Shown here piece after piece: positions 22,989 to 30,990 of a stretch of 31,151 nt of DNA (the stretch's first letter is position 1; each line of letters begins with the position of its first letter). The stretch is from Ruminococcaceae bacterium UBA1730. GTDB taxonomy: Bacteria; Bacillota; Clostridia; Oscillospirales; Acutalibacteraceae. The notes below the pieces were generated by a model. The model had not been told where the DNA came from. It was given only the letters and a program-made list of their open reading frames with translations, and searched no databases. The stretch is from the NCBI GenBank assembly GCA_002315935.1, contig DCII01000070.1, positions 1 through 31,151 of the forward strand, given 5' to 3'. The position numbers and the translations under genes are program-made.

Positions 22989-24791
22989 TTAGCCCTTGCT
23001 GATTGCGCCGAACTTACAGGTTTCCATGCAAGCACCGCACTTAACGCACTTGGTAGTATCAATTGAATGAGGATTCTTGACTGTGCCGCTGATTGCACCT
23101 GCGGGGCACTTTCTTGCACACATTGTGCATCCCTTACATTTTTCAGGGTCGATTGAATACTGAAGAAGTCCTTTGCATACGCCTGCGGGGCACTTCTTAT
23201 CAACAACATGAGCAATATATTCCTCACGGAAGAATTTAAGAGTTGCAAGAACGGGGTTAGGAGCAGTCTGACCGAGACCGCAGAGAGAATTCTCCTTGAT
23301 ATAATATGCAAGCTCTTCGAGCTTATCAATATCTTCGAGAGTTCCGTTGCCCGAGGTAATCTTTTCAAGGATTTCCATCATACGCTTTGTGCCGATACGG
23401 CAGGGAGCACACTTACCGCATGATTCATCAACCGTGAAGTTAAGGAAGAACTTCGCAATATCAACCATGCAGTTATCCTCGTCCATAACGATGAGTCCGC
23501 CTGAACCCATCATGCAGCCCATAGCTGTGAGGTTATCATAGTCGATTTCGGTATCAATAAGGCTTGCAGGGATACATCCGCCTGAGGGACCGCCTGTCTG
23601 AGCCGCCTTGAACTTCTTGCCGTTGGGAACGCCGCCGCCGATGTCTTCGATGATTTCACGAAGGGTTGTGCCCATGGGGATTTCAACAAGACCTGTGTTG
23701 CGGATTTTGCCGCCGAGAGCGAATACCTTTGTGCCCTTTGACTTTTCGGTTCCCATTGATGCAAACCATTCTGCACCCTTGAGAATAATCTGAGGAATAT
23801 TGGCAAAGGTTTCAACATTGTTTTCGGTTGTCGGCTTGCCGAAGAGTCCCTTTACTGCGGGATAGGGAGGACGGGGACGGGGCTCACCTCTGTTGCCCTC
23901 GATTGAGGTCATGAGAGCTGTTTCTTCGCCGCAGACGAATGCACCTGCACCGAGACGGATGTGAAGGTCAAAGTCAAAGCCCGAATCAAATATGTTTTTG
24001 CCGAGAAGGCCGTATTCTCTCGCCTTGTCAATAGCAATCTGAAGTCTTCTGACTGCGATGGGATATTCTGCACGGACATAAACATAACCTTCGGTTGCAC
24101 CTGTTGCATAGCCGCAGATTGTCATAGCTTCAACGATGCAGTGGGGGTCGCCTTCAAGAACGGAACGGTCCATGAATGCACCGGGGTCACCTTCGTCAGC
24201 GTTGCAGACAACATATTTCTGGTCTGCGGAATTTGCCGCTGTGAAGCTCCATTTTTTACCGGTGGGGAATCCACCGCCGCCTCTGCCACGAAGACCTGAA
24301 TCCATAACGGTCTTGATAACATCCTGCGGAGTCATTTCGGTAAGAACCTTGCCGAGAGCGGCATAGCCGTCCATAGCAATGTATTCTTCAATGCTTTCGG
24401 GGTTGATAAGACCGCAGTTACGAAGAGCAACTCTCTTCTGGGTCTTATAGAAGTTAGTGTCGTTGAGGGAAACGTGCTTTGCCGCCTCTTCCTTGACATC
24501 TTCGCCGACATCCTTATAAACAAGTCTGTCAACAAGTCTGCCCTTGAGAAGATGCTCTTCAACGATTTCCGCAACGTCTTCCTTGGCAACACGGCTGTAA
24601 AATGTGCCTTCGGGATAAACGATAACAACAGGGCCGAGTGCACACAGACCGAAGCAGCCTGTGGGAACTATTTTGACTTCCTCTTCGAGTCCCTGCTTTT
24701 TGATTTCTTCTTCAAATGTGGTCATAAGTACCTTACTGCCTGATGAAGTACAGCCGGTACCGCCACAGATCAATACCTGGGAACGAATCAT
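22989..24791 (-). CDS. hydB: NuoF-like subunit HydB (HndC-like) of the bifurcating hydrogenase
   Basis: A 600-residue flavoprotein that binds NADH and FMN and is the likely bifurcation site. N-terminal thioredoxin-like 2Fe-2S domain: Cys9, 14, 46, 50. FMN/NADH core: GRGGGGFPTG (169-178), NADEGDPGAFMDR (197-209). 4Fe-4S N3-type site: ESCGKCAPCR with Cys458, 461, 464 and Cys504. The C-terminus adds two ferredoxin-type clusters (Cys552/555/558/562 and Cys582/585/588/592), the extension characteristic of bifurcating HydB/HndC and absent from respiratory NuoF. It starts 15 bases after the HndB-like gene and ends 18 bases before hydA. Confidence 0.95.
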   Translation of the reverse strand: MIRSQVLICGGTGCTSSGSKVLMTTFEEEIKKQGLEEEVKIVPTGCFGLCALGPVVIVYPEGTFYSRVAKEDVAEIVEEHLLKGRLVDRLVYKDVGEDVKEEAAKHVSLNDTNFYKTQKRVALRNCGLINPESIEEYIAMDGYAALGKVLTEMTPQDVIKTVMDSGLRGRGGGGFPTGKKWSFTAANSADQKYVVCNADEGDPGAFMDRSVLEGDPHCIVEAMTICGYATGATEGYVYVRAEYPIAVRRLQIAIDKAREYGLLGKNIFDSGFDFDLHIRLGAGAFVCGEETALMTSIEGNRGEPRPRPPYPAVKGLFGKPTTENNVETFANIPQIILKGAEWFASMGTEKSKGTKVFALGGKIRNTGLVEIPMGTTLREIIEDIGGGVPNGKKFKAAQTGGPSGGCIPASLIDTEIDYDNLTAMGCMMGSGGLIVMDEDNCMVDIAKFFLNFTVDESCGKCAPCRIGTKRMMEILEKITSGNGTLEDIDKLEELAYYIKENSLCGLGQTAPNPVLATLKFFREEYIAHVVDKKCPAGVCKGLLQYSIDPEKCKGCTMCARKCPAGAISGTVKNPHSIDTTKCVKCGACMETCKFGAISKG

Positions 24792-24806
24792 ATTATTTAA
24801 CCTCCA

Positions 24807-25178
24807 TTATGAGATAGCGTTGGTGATGGTGTATTCGGTAATAACCTTACCGCCCTTGAGGTGCTTTTCGATAACCTCGGCAGCCTTCTCAGCTGTCATC
24901 TTGACATAGGTAACCTTTTCTTTGTCGGATTCATAGATTTCAACAACCGGCTCAAACTGGCAAACGCCGATACAGCCTGTCTGCGAAACTGTAACCTTAT
25001 CGCTAAGGCCCTCCTTGTTAACGCCTTCTACGAAAGCGTTGAGAACGGGTCTTGCACCCGCAGCGATGCCGCAGGTAGCCATTCCGACTACTACTCTGAT
25101 TTCGCCTGTGCCCTCACGAAGAACAACCTTGTCCTTCATCTTGTCTCTGATTGCAGCAAGCTCAGCCAATGATTTCAT
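24807..25178 (-). CDS. HndB-like thioredoxin-fold 2Fe-2S protein
   Basis: A 123-residue protein with the thioredoxin-like ferredoxin fold, like HndB of NADP-reducing hydrogenases, probably an accessory electron carrier or subunit. The cluster region shows Cys36 in MATCGIAAGA, then Cys69 and Cys73 in TGCIGVCQFEP. Those are its only three cysteines, where a standard 2Fe-2S site uses four, so either another residue is the fourth ligand or the cluster is altered. AGAGAGG precedes the ATG. It lies between the signalling genes and hydB. Confidence 0.85.
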   Translation of the reverse strand: MKSLAELAAIRDKMKDKVVLREGTGEIRVVVGMATCGIAAGARPVLNAFVEGVNKEGLSDKVTVSQTGCIGVCQFEPVVEIYESDKEKVTYVKMTAEKAAEVIEKHLKGGKVITEYTITNAIS

Positions 25179-25210
25179 AACATCTATCCTCTCTGTTATT
25201 AATTATAACC

Positions 25211-25768
25211 TTATTTATATTGGATTTCGGCATATCCGTCCTTGAGATATTCTTCAATCCATTTAATGACTTCGTAATTATCGAGCGGAACATCGCCGAG
25301 AACTGCTTTCAGTTCATCGGTATCAAGCTCAACACTGCCGCTCACAGTATTATGAATGAATATCCATCTTATATCCGGAGCACCCTGAATGAGCGAGGTG
25401 ACGGTTGAAACAATGTCACCGATGGGAGTGAAATCAAGATGCTTCGTGAAGAAATCAGCTCTGATAACCGTTCCGTGCTCAACGGGGTTGTCCTTTTCGC
25501 TGACAGACTGAATTTCAATCCTTCCGCCTGTCTGCTCTGCGGCAAGCTTGAGAAGCGGAACGCCGAGTCCGACATTCCTTGTTGTTCTTGTTGTGAAGAA
25601 CGGGTCCATAACATTTTGAACCTGCTCTGCGGTCATTCCGCAGCCGTTATCCTTTATTGTTATGGCAAGCGTTTCAGCTGTTTCATCAAGAATTATTTCG
25701 ATTTTATCCGCTTTTGCTTTAACCGAATTCTGTGATATATCAAGAATATTCAGCGATAATTCCTTCAT
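25211..25768 (-). CDS. GHKL-type ATP-binding protein of the hydrogenase operon
   Basis: A 185-residue cytoplasmic protein with an N-terminal histidine-kinase-like ATPase domain: N-box DISQN (10-14), G1 DNGCGM (40-45), G2 GLGVPLLK (67-74). No helix with a phospho-accepting His and no sensor domain is present. The C-terminal 80 residues are a separate acidic domain I cannot assign. Such proteins recur in clostridial hydrogenase operons. It may phosphorylate a partner protein, or bind ATP as an allosteric partner. Its ATG overlaps the PHP stop codon (ATGA). Confidence 0.85.
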   Translation of the reverse strand: MKELSLNILDISQNSVKAKADKIEIILDETAETLAITIKDNGCGMTAEQVQNVMDPFFTTRTTRNVGLGVPLLKLAAEQTGGRIEIQSVSEKDNPVEHGTVIRADFFTKHLDFTPIGDIVSTVTSLIQGAPDIRWIFIHNTVSGSVELDTDELKAVLGDVPLDNYEVIKWIEEYLKDGYAEIQYK

Positions 25769-26496
25769 AAGCCTTTCAGCCTTTCAAAGAGTGCTTTCCG
25801 CACGGATACGGCGTTGTCTTCGCATTCAAGCTCAAAGCCGTAAAGTCTTCCGCTTATGTCCCACAGATAGTGGGCATCTGAAGAGGTAACAGTGAGCTTG
25901 TCCGAAAGATTGCCGTAGGTAGATTTATATTTTTCGATTATGTCTGGGTCGTGGAACTCGGCACAGATGAATTTCGGATAATCGGGGAAAACACCGAGAG
26001 TTGCAATTATGCCGTTTGCCTCACGGTCAACATGAGCAGGGTAGCATATGCCGTTATATTTCTCAACGGCGGCAGGAACCTCGTCAATTGTCAGCATAGT
26101 TGCATTCGGAAGAAGGTTTTCTTCGTTTCCGATAATTTCATCATTTTCGTCCATAATCAACTGTTCTCCGAAAATATCAACACGGTTTTTGATAGGAATT
26201 CTCTTTGTGTCAACAAAATCGTTGAATTTCAGTGCATCCTCAAGCTGCTCAAAAAGGCAGACTATGTGAATATCCTCGGCAGTTGTCAGCTCCATTCCGG
26301 CAACGGGAATAATCCCGTTCTGCTCTGCCGCCTTGAAGAATGCAGGGCAGTTGCGGCAGGAATTGTGGTCGGTCAGAGCCATAATATCAAGCTTTGCAAC
26401 CACGCCCATTCCTGCGATATTATTCGGAGTCATGTCATCATCGCCGCATGGCGAAAGACACGAATGAATGTGCATATCGTAATAATATTTTTTCAT
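25765..26496 (-). CDS. PHP-domain phosphoesterase of the hydrogenase operon
   Basis: A 243-residue metal-dependent phosphoesterase of a PHP subgroup seen in hydrogenase operons. Motifs: DMHIHSCLSPCGDDDMTP (7-24), LTDHNSCRNCP (41-51), Glu69 in GMEL, His77 in EDIHIVC, and late YPAHVDREANG and SSDAHYLWD. These supply the metal-site His and Asp residues, so it should be active. The cysteines between the first two motifs are unusual. Substrate unknown; in this company a phosphorylated protein or nucleotide signal is possible (inference). It overlaps both neighbours by four bases, so translation is coupled. Confidence 0.88.
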   Translation of the reverse strand: MKKYYYDMHIHSCLSPCGDDDMTPNNIAGMGVVAKLDIMALTDHNSCRNCPAFFKAAEQNGIIPVAGMELTTAEDIHIVCLFEQLEDALKFNDFVDTKRIPIKNRVDIFGEQLIMDENDEIIGNEENLLPNATMLTIDEVPAAVEKYNGICYPAHVDREANGIIATLGVFPDYPKFICAEFHDPDIIEKYKSTYGNLSDKLTVTSSDAHYLWDISGRLYGFELECEDNAVSVRKALFERLKGL

Positions 26497-26822
26497 TTTC
26501 GAAGACCGGAAAGCTCCATGGCGGCTTCATAAGCAGGAAGAGCGGTTGCGAGGATGTTGATTCCCTTTGATTTTGCGGTTTCGATAACCGATGCTTCAAG
26601 CTCAACGCCTTCCGCAAGAATTATGCACGCAACATCAACGAGGGATGCAACAGCAACAATGTTTATGTTGGACATTATCGTTATCCACGCATTGTCTGCC
26701 TGTGCTCTGCCCATAACCCAGCTGAGCAGGTCTCCGATATATATGCCGCTGATTTCTCTTTCTTCGTCTGAAACAGAAACGGCGGAGAATTTGCCCGAAG
26801 CAATGATATTACTTATTTTCAT
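26493..26822 (-). CDS. DRTGG-domain protein, copy 2
   Basis: A 109-residue protein that is essentially one DRTGG domain, a small alpha/beta fold also found in pyrophosphatases with CBS domains and in BioD/phosphotransacetylase-like proteins, where it is thought to bind ligands or regulate. GIYIGDLLSWVMGRAQADNA, then WITIMSNINIVAVASLVDVA and IILAEGVE mark it. Its start overlaps the end of the sensory hydrogenase gene by 14 bases, and its stop overlaps the PHP start. It is diverged from copy 1 at 28553-28900. Confidence 0.8.
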   Translation of the reverse strand: MKISNIIASGKFSAVSVSDEEREISGIYIGDLLSWVMGRAQADNAWITIMSNINIVAVASLVDVACIILAEGVELEASVIETAKSKGINILATALPAYEAAMELSGLRK

Positions 26823-28107
26823 TATTATTATCAGCTCCGTAATTCTTTATATACTGCTTGAAAATATCCTTGTAGGCAATGATGCAGTCATTCTGGTCTG
26901 CACAGCCCTTGACTATATCCTCTGCGAATGCCCGACAGCTCGGTGCTCCGCAGGAACCGCAGTCGATACCGGGAAGTGACTTCCTGATAGCCTGAATTCT
27001 TGCCATTATCCTCATGGATTCCCCGATATTGTCGCTCAATCTGTTGAGTGGCTGATAATCGGGAAGGTCGTCAATGAAGCATTCCTCGGGAATGAGAATT
27101 TCGTTTGAAATTTCCGAAGCGTGTGCAACGGGCATATATCTTCTCAATGCATGAAGTCTGTTCTTGGCAACATAAGGATTTTCGATTGTGAGCACTCCGC
27201 CCACGCATCCGCTCGGGCAGGCATTCAGCTCAACAAAATCAACGGGCGGAATGTTGCCGTCTTCAATCTGGTCGAGAACGGAAATGATATTGTTTATTCC
27301 GTCTGCACAGATTATCTTGTCGTTGAAAAGTGCCGAACCTTCGCCGCCGCAGATTGCCCAGCTCAAGCCGATTCTGCCTGCCTTGGCTGAAATCTTCAAC
27401 GGCTTGTCACGCTTCATGACGTTGATAAGCTGGAAATATACTTCGCTCATCGAAACAGCGAGATTAACCTGACTTTTATAGCTTCCGAAGCCGTTTCTGA
27501 TGTAGCTGACCTTTGCAGGGCAGGGAGAGATGAAGCAGACACAGATTTCTTCGTCGCTTAATTCCGGATGCTCCTTTTTCGCCTTTTCTCTTGCCATTGA
27601 AGCGGCAATTTCCATCGGCGGAAGCAGGGGAACAAGGTTATCCTTGAGAAACGGAAAACGAAGACTCACAAGCCTTGCGATAACGGGGCAGGCGGTGCTG
27701 ATTGCGGGCTTCCTTATTCCTTCGGTTTTAAGAAAGCTTCTTGTGTATTCGGAAACAATCTCGGCAGCCTGAGCAACCTCGAAAACATCGTCAAAGCCGA
27801 TGTCGAGCAAGCCCTGAAGAACTATATCAATATCATCAAGATTATCAAACTGTGCAGAAAGCGATGGAGCGGGAAGTGCTATCTTGTATTTGAACTTTTT
27901 AATCTCATCAAAAGAGTTGTAATTGCTCTTTTTTGCATTGTTCGGGCAGTTTCTGATGCATTCGCCGCAGTCAATGCAATGGTCTGCATCAATAACCGCA
28001 CAGCCGTTGCGGATTCTGATGGCTTCGGTGGGACAATGCTTCATGCAGGTGGTGCAACCGGTGCATTTTTCTGCATCAAGCGAAACAGAATGAATGTATG
28101 AACTCAT
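26809..28107 (-). CDS. Sensory-type [FeFe]-hydrogenase (HydS-like)
   Basis: A 432-residue protein. Two ferredoxin 4Fe-4S clusters (Cys15/18/21/25 and Cys44/47/50/54) lead into an H-cluster domain with non-canonical motifs STACPVIARLV, SPCPAKVSYIR and ELNACPSGCVGG. The proton-relay Cys of TSCCP is Ala here, as in sensory enzymes, which are poor catalysts. A C-terminal domain carries GIDCGSCGAPSCRAFAED plus a later Cys, a third 4Fe-4S site. Unlike many HydS proteins there is no PAS domain; signalling parts are instead separate genes next to it. It most likely senses H2 or redox state and passes the signal to the ATPase and DRTGG partners (inference). AAGGAG precedes the ATG. Confidence 0.9.
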   Translation of the reverse strand: MSSYIHSVSLDAEKCTGCTTCMKHCPTEAIRIRNGCAVIDADHCIDCGECIRNCPNNAKKSNYNSFDEIKKFKYKIALPAPSLSAQFDNLDDIDIVLQGLLDIGFDDVFEVAQAAEIVSEYTRSFLKTEGIRKPAISTACPVIARLVSLRFPFLKDNLVPLLPPMEIAASMAREKAKKEHPELSDEEICVCFISPCPAKVSYIRNGFGSYKSQVNLAVSMSEVYFQLINVMKRDKPLKISAKAGRIGLSWAICGGEGSALFNDKIICADGINNIISVLDQIEDGNIPPVDFVELNACPSGCVGGVLTIENPYVAKNRLHALRRYMPVAHASEISNEILIPEECFIDDLPDYQPLNRLSDNIGESMRIMARIQAIRKSLPGIDCGSCGAPSCRAFAEDIVKGCADQNDCIIAYKDIFKQYIKNYGADNNNENK

Positions 28108-28130
28108 ATTACCGGCTCCTTTACCTGAAA

Positions 28131-28553
28131 TTAATAATTAACCTTCATTGTTATGGTTGTGCCAACGCCAACCGTTGAATCAATGTGCATTTCGTCAGTG
28201 TAACGCTTCATGTTCGGAAGACCCATTCCTGCTCCGAATCCGAGCGAGCGGACATTATCGGGAGCGGTTGAAAAGCCTTCCTGCATTGCCTGCTCTATAT
28301 TGGCAATTCCGGGACCTTCGTCTTTTAAAACGATTTCTATTCCCGAATCGTCAACATTGACCTGGGCAACGCCTCCGCCTGCGTGGATAACCATGTTTAT
28401 CTCACCTTCATACATGGCGATTGACACCCTGCGGATTGTTTCGGGAGCTATACCGAGCTGGCGAAGCTCTTTTTTGACCTGAACGGATGCCTGACCCGCA
28501 GAGGCAAAGTTTTCGCCGTCAACCGTATAGCTGAAATTCAATGAATCGGACAT
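28131..28553 (-). CDS. RsbW-like anti-sigma-type ATPase
   Basis: A 140-residue single-domain GHKL ATPase like RsbW/SpoIIAB. N-box E49-x3-N53 in MYEGEIN, G1 DEGPG (78-82), G2 GFGAGMGLP (105-113). RsbW-type proteins are serine kinases that hold a partner in partner-switching circuits; no STAS or PP2C partner lies in the window. The ATG at 28571 is possible, but the one at 28553 shares a base with the stop of the DRTGG gene (TAATG), with AAAGGCGG upstream, and is preferred. Confidence 0.85.
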   Translation of the reverse strand: MSDSLNFSYTVDGENFASAGQASVQVKKELRQLGIAPETIRRVSIAMYEGEINMVIHAGGGVAQVNVDDSGIEIVLKDEGPGIANIEQAMQEGFSTAPDNVRSLGFGAGMGLPNMKRYTDEMHIDSTVGVGTTITMKVNY

Positions 28554-28900
28554 TATTCCGCCTTTCCGCAAAGACCGCTTGAATAAAGAATTCCGCAGGC
28601 TTCATACATACGCTTTGAAGAAGTCAGAACTGCTATTCCGCTTTCACGGGCAAGCTCAATAATTTCTTCGTTAGGCTTTTTGTTTCTGATGAAAACAACG
28701 CAAATCATATCCATCATTTCAGCCGTGCGTATTACCTGAGTATTCATCAGTCCGGTGAGAAGAACTGCCTGGTCTTTAACATATGCAAGAACGTCGCTCA
28801 TCATGTCACTTCCGCAGGCTGAAAAAACTTCCTTTTCAAGAAATTCTTCGCCGCAGAGAACCTCGGCGTCAAGATAGTTTTTAATGTCATTGATTGTCAT
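28553..28900 (-). CDS. DRTGG-domain protein, copy 1
   Basis: A 115-residue protein with one DRTGG-like domain. MTINDIKNYLDAEVLCGEE opens it; YVKDQAVLLTGLMNTQVIRT and MDMICVVFIRNKKPNEE follow, a close match in layout to copy 2 at 26493-26822 (MSNINIVAVA, DVACIILAEG). Cysteines at CGSDM and near the C-terminus are not shared by copy 2. It is the first gene after hydC and is stop-start coupled to the RsbW-like gene. Confidence 0.75.
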   Translation of the reverse strand: MTINDIKNYLDAEVLCGEEFLEKEVFSACGSDMMSDVLAYVKDQAVLLTGLMNTQVIRTAEMMDMICVVFIRNKKPNEEIIELARESGIAVLTSSKRMYEACGILYSSGLCGKAE

Positions 28901-28933
28901 ATAAATTCCCCAACAGTCAGCTTATTTTATCTA

Positions 28934-29428
28934 TCAGTTATACTTTGCAAGAATGTCCTTAACCTGGTCGGGAGTAACTCTGCCGTAAACATCATCGTTG
29001 ACTGTGAAAACGGGAGCAAGTCCGCAAGCACCTATGCAGCGGCAGGCTTCGATTGAGAATTTGAGGTCGGCAGTGCATTCGCCTTCGCCGATTCCGAGAA
29101 TTTTTGTGATTTCATCAAGGATTTCCTGAGAACCCTTAACATAACAGGCGGTTCCGAGGCAAACCGAAACATTGTATTTGCCCTTGGGTGAAAGAGCGAA
29201 CTGAGCGTAAAAGGTTGAAACTCCGTAAACCTTCTGAAGGGGAACGCCCATTCCCTCTGCAATCATTTTCTGAACCTCGATGGGCAGGTAATCGTAGATT
29301 TCCTGTGCCTTCTGCATAACGTGCATAAGAAGGCTCTTGTCGTCTTTGCATTCCTCAATAACAGCCTTGAGCTTTGCTTCCTGCTCCGGAGTGCCGCTGA
29401 AGGGAACGTTGCTGATTTTCTTGAGCAT
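28934..29428 (-). CDS. hydC: NuoE-like subunit HydC (HndA-like) of the bifurcating hydrogenase
   Basis: A 164-residue thioredoxin-fold 2Fe-2S protein that passes electrons between HydB and HydA. Cluster ligands Cys90 and Cys95 (SVCLGTACYVKG) and Cys131 and Cys135 (CIGACGLAP) are all present. STFYAQFALSPKGKY and VYGRVTPDQV are family hallmarks. The frame is open to 29512, but AGGAGG is nine bases before the ATG at 29428, which is the start. First gene of the operon, separated from hydB and hydA by the signalling genes. Confidence 0.92.
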   Translation of the reverse strand: MLKKISNVPFSGTPEQEAKLKAVIEECKDDKSLLMHVMQKAQEIYDYLPIEVQKMIAEGMGVPLQKVYGVSTFYAQFALSPKGKYNVSVCLGTACYVKGSQEILDEITKILGIGEGECTADLKFSIEACRCIGACGLAPVFTVNDDVYGRVTPDQVKDILAKYN

Positions 29429-29482
29429 TTGTTCATTCCTCCTGAATGAAAATATTTTAACAATAGAGTTAATGTGTTCGGC

Positions 29483-29510
29483 GCAGAAAACGAAATGACC
29501 GTAATTCTGC
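29483..29510 (-). other. Hairpin in the hydrogenase operon leader
   Basis: GCAGAA (29483-29488) and TTCTGC (29505-29510) with an inner ACG/CGT helix form a stem-loop close to the 5' end of the transcript expected from the promoter at 29521-29549. It could protect the mRNA end; no T-run follows. Confidence 0.45.
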
Positions 29511-29520
29511 ATTCTAACGG

Positions 29521-29549
29521 ATTATAACATAAAGAAATAAAAAAATCTA
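29521..29549 (-). promoter_or_regulatory. Promoter of the hydrogenase operon
   Basis: Minus-strand perfect TATAAT (29521-29526) preceded by TGT (extended -10) with a poor -35 TAGATT (29544-29549) 17 bases away. The leader to hydC is about 85 bases. Confidence 0.65.
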
Positions 29550-29636
29550 CAATTTTTCATATTTTGTTGACTGCAATTTAAACAAAAAAAGACAACTTCT
29601 TCTAAAATATTATATATACAGAAGCAATAATCGCCG

Positions 29637-29681
29637 CAGAACGCTTTTTCATTGACACGGACAGGCGTTCTGTGATATATT
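29637..29681 (+). promoter_or_regulatory. Methyltransferase promoter with inverted repeat centred on the -35
   Basis: TTGACA (29652-29657), 18-base spacer, TATATT (29676-29681) preceded by TGA. CAGAACGC (29637-29644) and GCGTTCTG (29665-29672) are a perfect 8-base inverted repeat whose centre falls inside TTGACA, a strong operator geometry. Confidence 0.65.
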
Positions 29682-29710
29682 CTACTCATTAACTGCAATA
29701 AGAGGTAATC

Positions 29711-30934
29711 ATGAAAACTAAAAGAAATTATCCCATTATGACCGTCACAAAAAAAGCGGAAGCATCGGTCAAGAGAGGACATCCGTGGATATATGCAGAG
29801 GAAATAACCGAGTCCTTCGGCGAAGCGGAAAACGGATGCCTTGTTGATGTGCTTTCGCAGAAGGGCTCATATCTCGGAACGGGATTTCTGAGTCTGAACA
29901 GCAAAATAAGAGTCCGCCTTCTTTCGGATAACGCAAACGATAACTTTTCTCCCACTTTCTGGGAACGCCGTGTCAGATATGCGGTTGATTACAGAAGGAC
30001 TGTTATGGGCGAAGATTTTTCGTGTTGCAGGCTCATTTTCGGAGAAGCAGACCAGCTCCCAGGTCTGACGGTTGACAGGTTTTCCGATATTATCGTAACG
30101 CAGGTGCTTTCATTCGGAATGGACAAAATCAAGGATGTTATCTATTCCGCAATTGTGAAGGTGCTGAATGAATGCGGAGTTAAAATTTCGGGCATATACG
30201 AACGCAATGATGCTGCAATCCGTGAGCTTGAAGGTCTTGAGCAGTATAAAGGCTGGTACGAAGGCTATCCGCATACGGATAATGTTATTACGGAGATAAC
30301 CGAAAACGGAATAAAATATTCGGTTGATGTTGAAAACGGACAGAAAACGGGATTTTTTCTTGATCAGAAATACAACAGGCTTGCAGTTTCGAAGCTTGCG
30401 AAGGGCAGAAAAGTGCTTGATTGCTTCACTCATACAGGTTCATTTGCTCTCAACGCCGCAATGGGCGGAGCGGAGAAGGTTACGGCGGTGGATATTTCCG
30501 AAAGTGCAGTTGAAATGGCAAAAGAAAATGCCAGAAGAAACAGACTTGAAGACAGAATGGAATTTGTTGCAGCCAATGTTTTTGAGCTTCTTCCCGAGCT
30601 TGAAAAGCAGGGAGGAAAGCCCTATGATTTCATCATTCTCGACCCTCCGGCATTCACGAAGAGCAGAAAAACAGTAAATTCCGCAGAGCGTGGATATAAG
30701 GAAATCAATTACAGAGCGATGAAGCTTTTGCCCAGAGGCGGATATTTCGCAACCTGCTCCTGCTCGCACTTCATGAGAAACGACCTTTTTGTTAAAATGC
30801 TTCACGAAGCTGCCGCAGATGCAGGGGTTAAGCTTCGTCAGATTGAGATGCGTCAGCAGTGCTGTGACCATCCCGTGCTGTGGAATGTTCCCGAAACGGA
30901 TTATCTGAAATTCTATATTTTTCAGGTGGTTTAA
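29711..30934 (+). CDS. RlmI-like SAM-dependent 23S rRNA (cytosine-5) methyltransferase
   Basis: A 407-residue cytoplasmic methyltransferase of the RlmI/YccW family, which methylates a cytosine of 23S rRNA. Residues about 8-80 form a PUA RNA-binding domain (HPWIYAEEI). An EEHVD-like middle region carries YERNDAAIRELEGL and ENGQKTGFFLDQKYNR. The Rossmann domain has VLDCFTHTGSFALNAA for SAM binding, LDPPAFTKS as motif IV and TCSCSHFM with the candidate catalytic Cys. AGAGGT precedes the ATG. Transcribed alone, divergently from the hydrogenase operon. The exact rRNA position methylated in this organism is inferred from E. coli. Confidence 0.9.
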   Translation: MKTKRNYPIMTVTKKAEASVKRGHPWIYAEEITESFGEAENGCLVDVLSQKGSYLGTGFLSLNSKIRVRLLSDNANDNFSPTFWERRVRYAVDYRRTVMGEDFSCCRLIFGEADQLPGLTVDRFSDIIVTQVLSFGMDKIKDVIYSAIVKVLNECGVKISGIYERNDAAIRELEGLEQYKGWYEGYPHTDNVITEITENGIKYSVDVENGQKTGFFLDQKYNRLAVSKLAKGRKVLDCFTHTGSFALNAAMGGAEKVTAVDISESAVEMAKENARRNRLEDRMEFVAANVFELLPELEKQGGKPYDFIILDPPAFTKSRKTVNSAERGYKEINYRAMKLLPRGGYFATCSCSHFMRNDLFVKMLHEAAADAGVKLRQIEMRQQCCDHPVLWNVPETDYLKFYIFQVV

Positions 30935-30990
30935 TAGAATTAACATTTTATCTTACAATAGTTTAAATTCAATTCACACCGAATTAATAA

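Noticed and set aside
29440..29590. Possible Rex (NADH-responsive repressor) site upstream of the hydrogenase operon
   Set aside because: A single TTGTTAA half-site and a TTTTGTT/AACAAAA repeat with 12-base spacing are present, but neither fits the TTGTTAA-N4-TTAACAA pattern.
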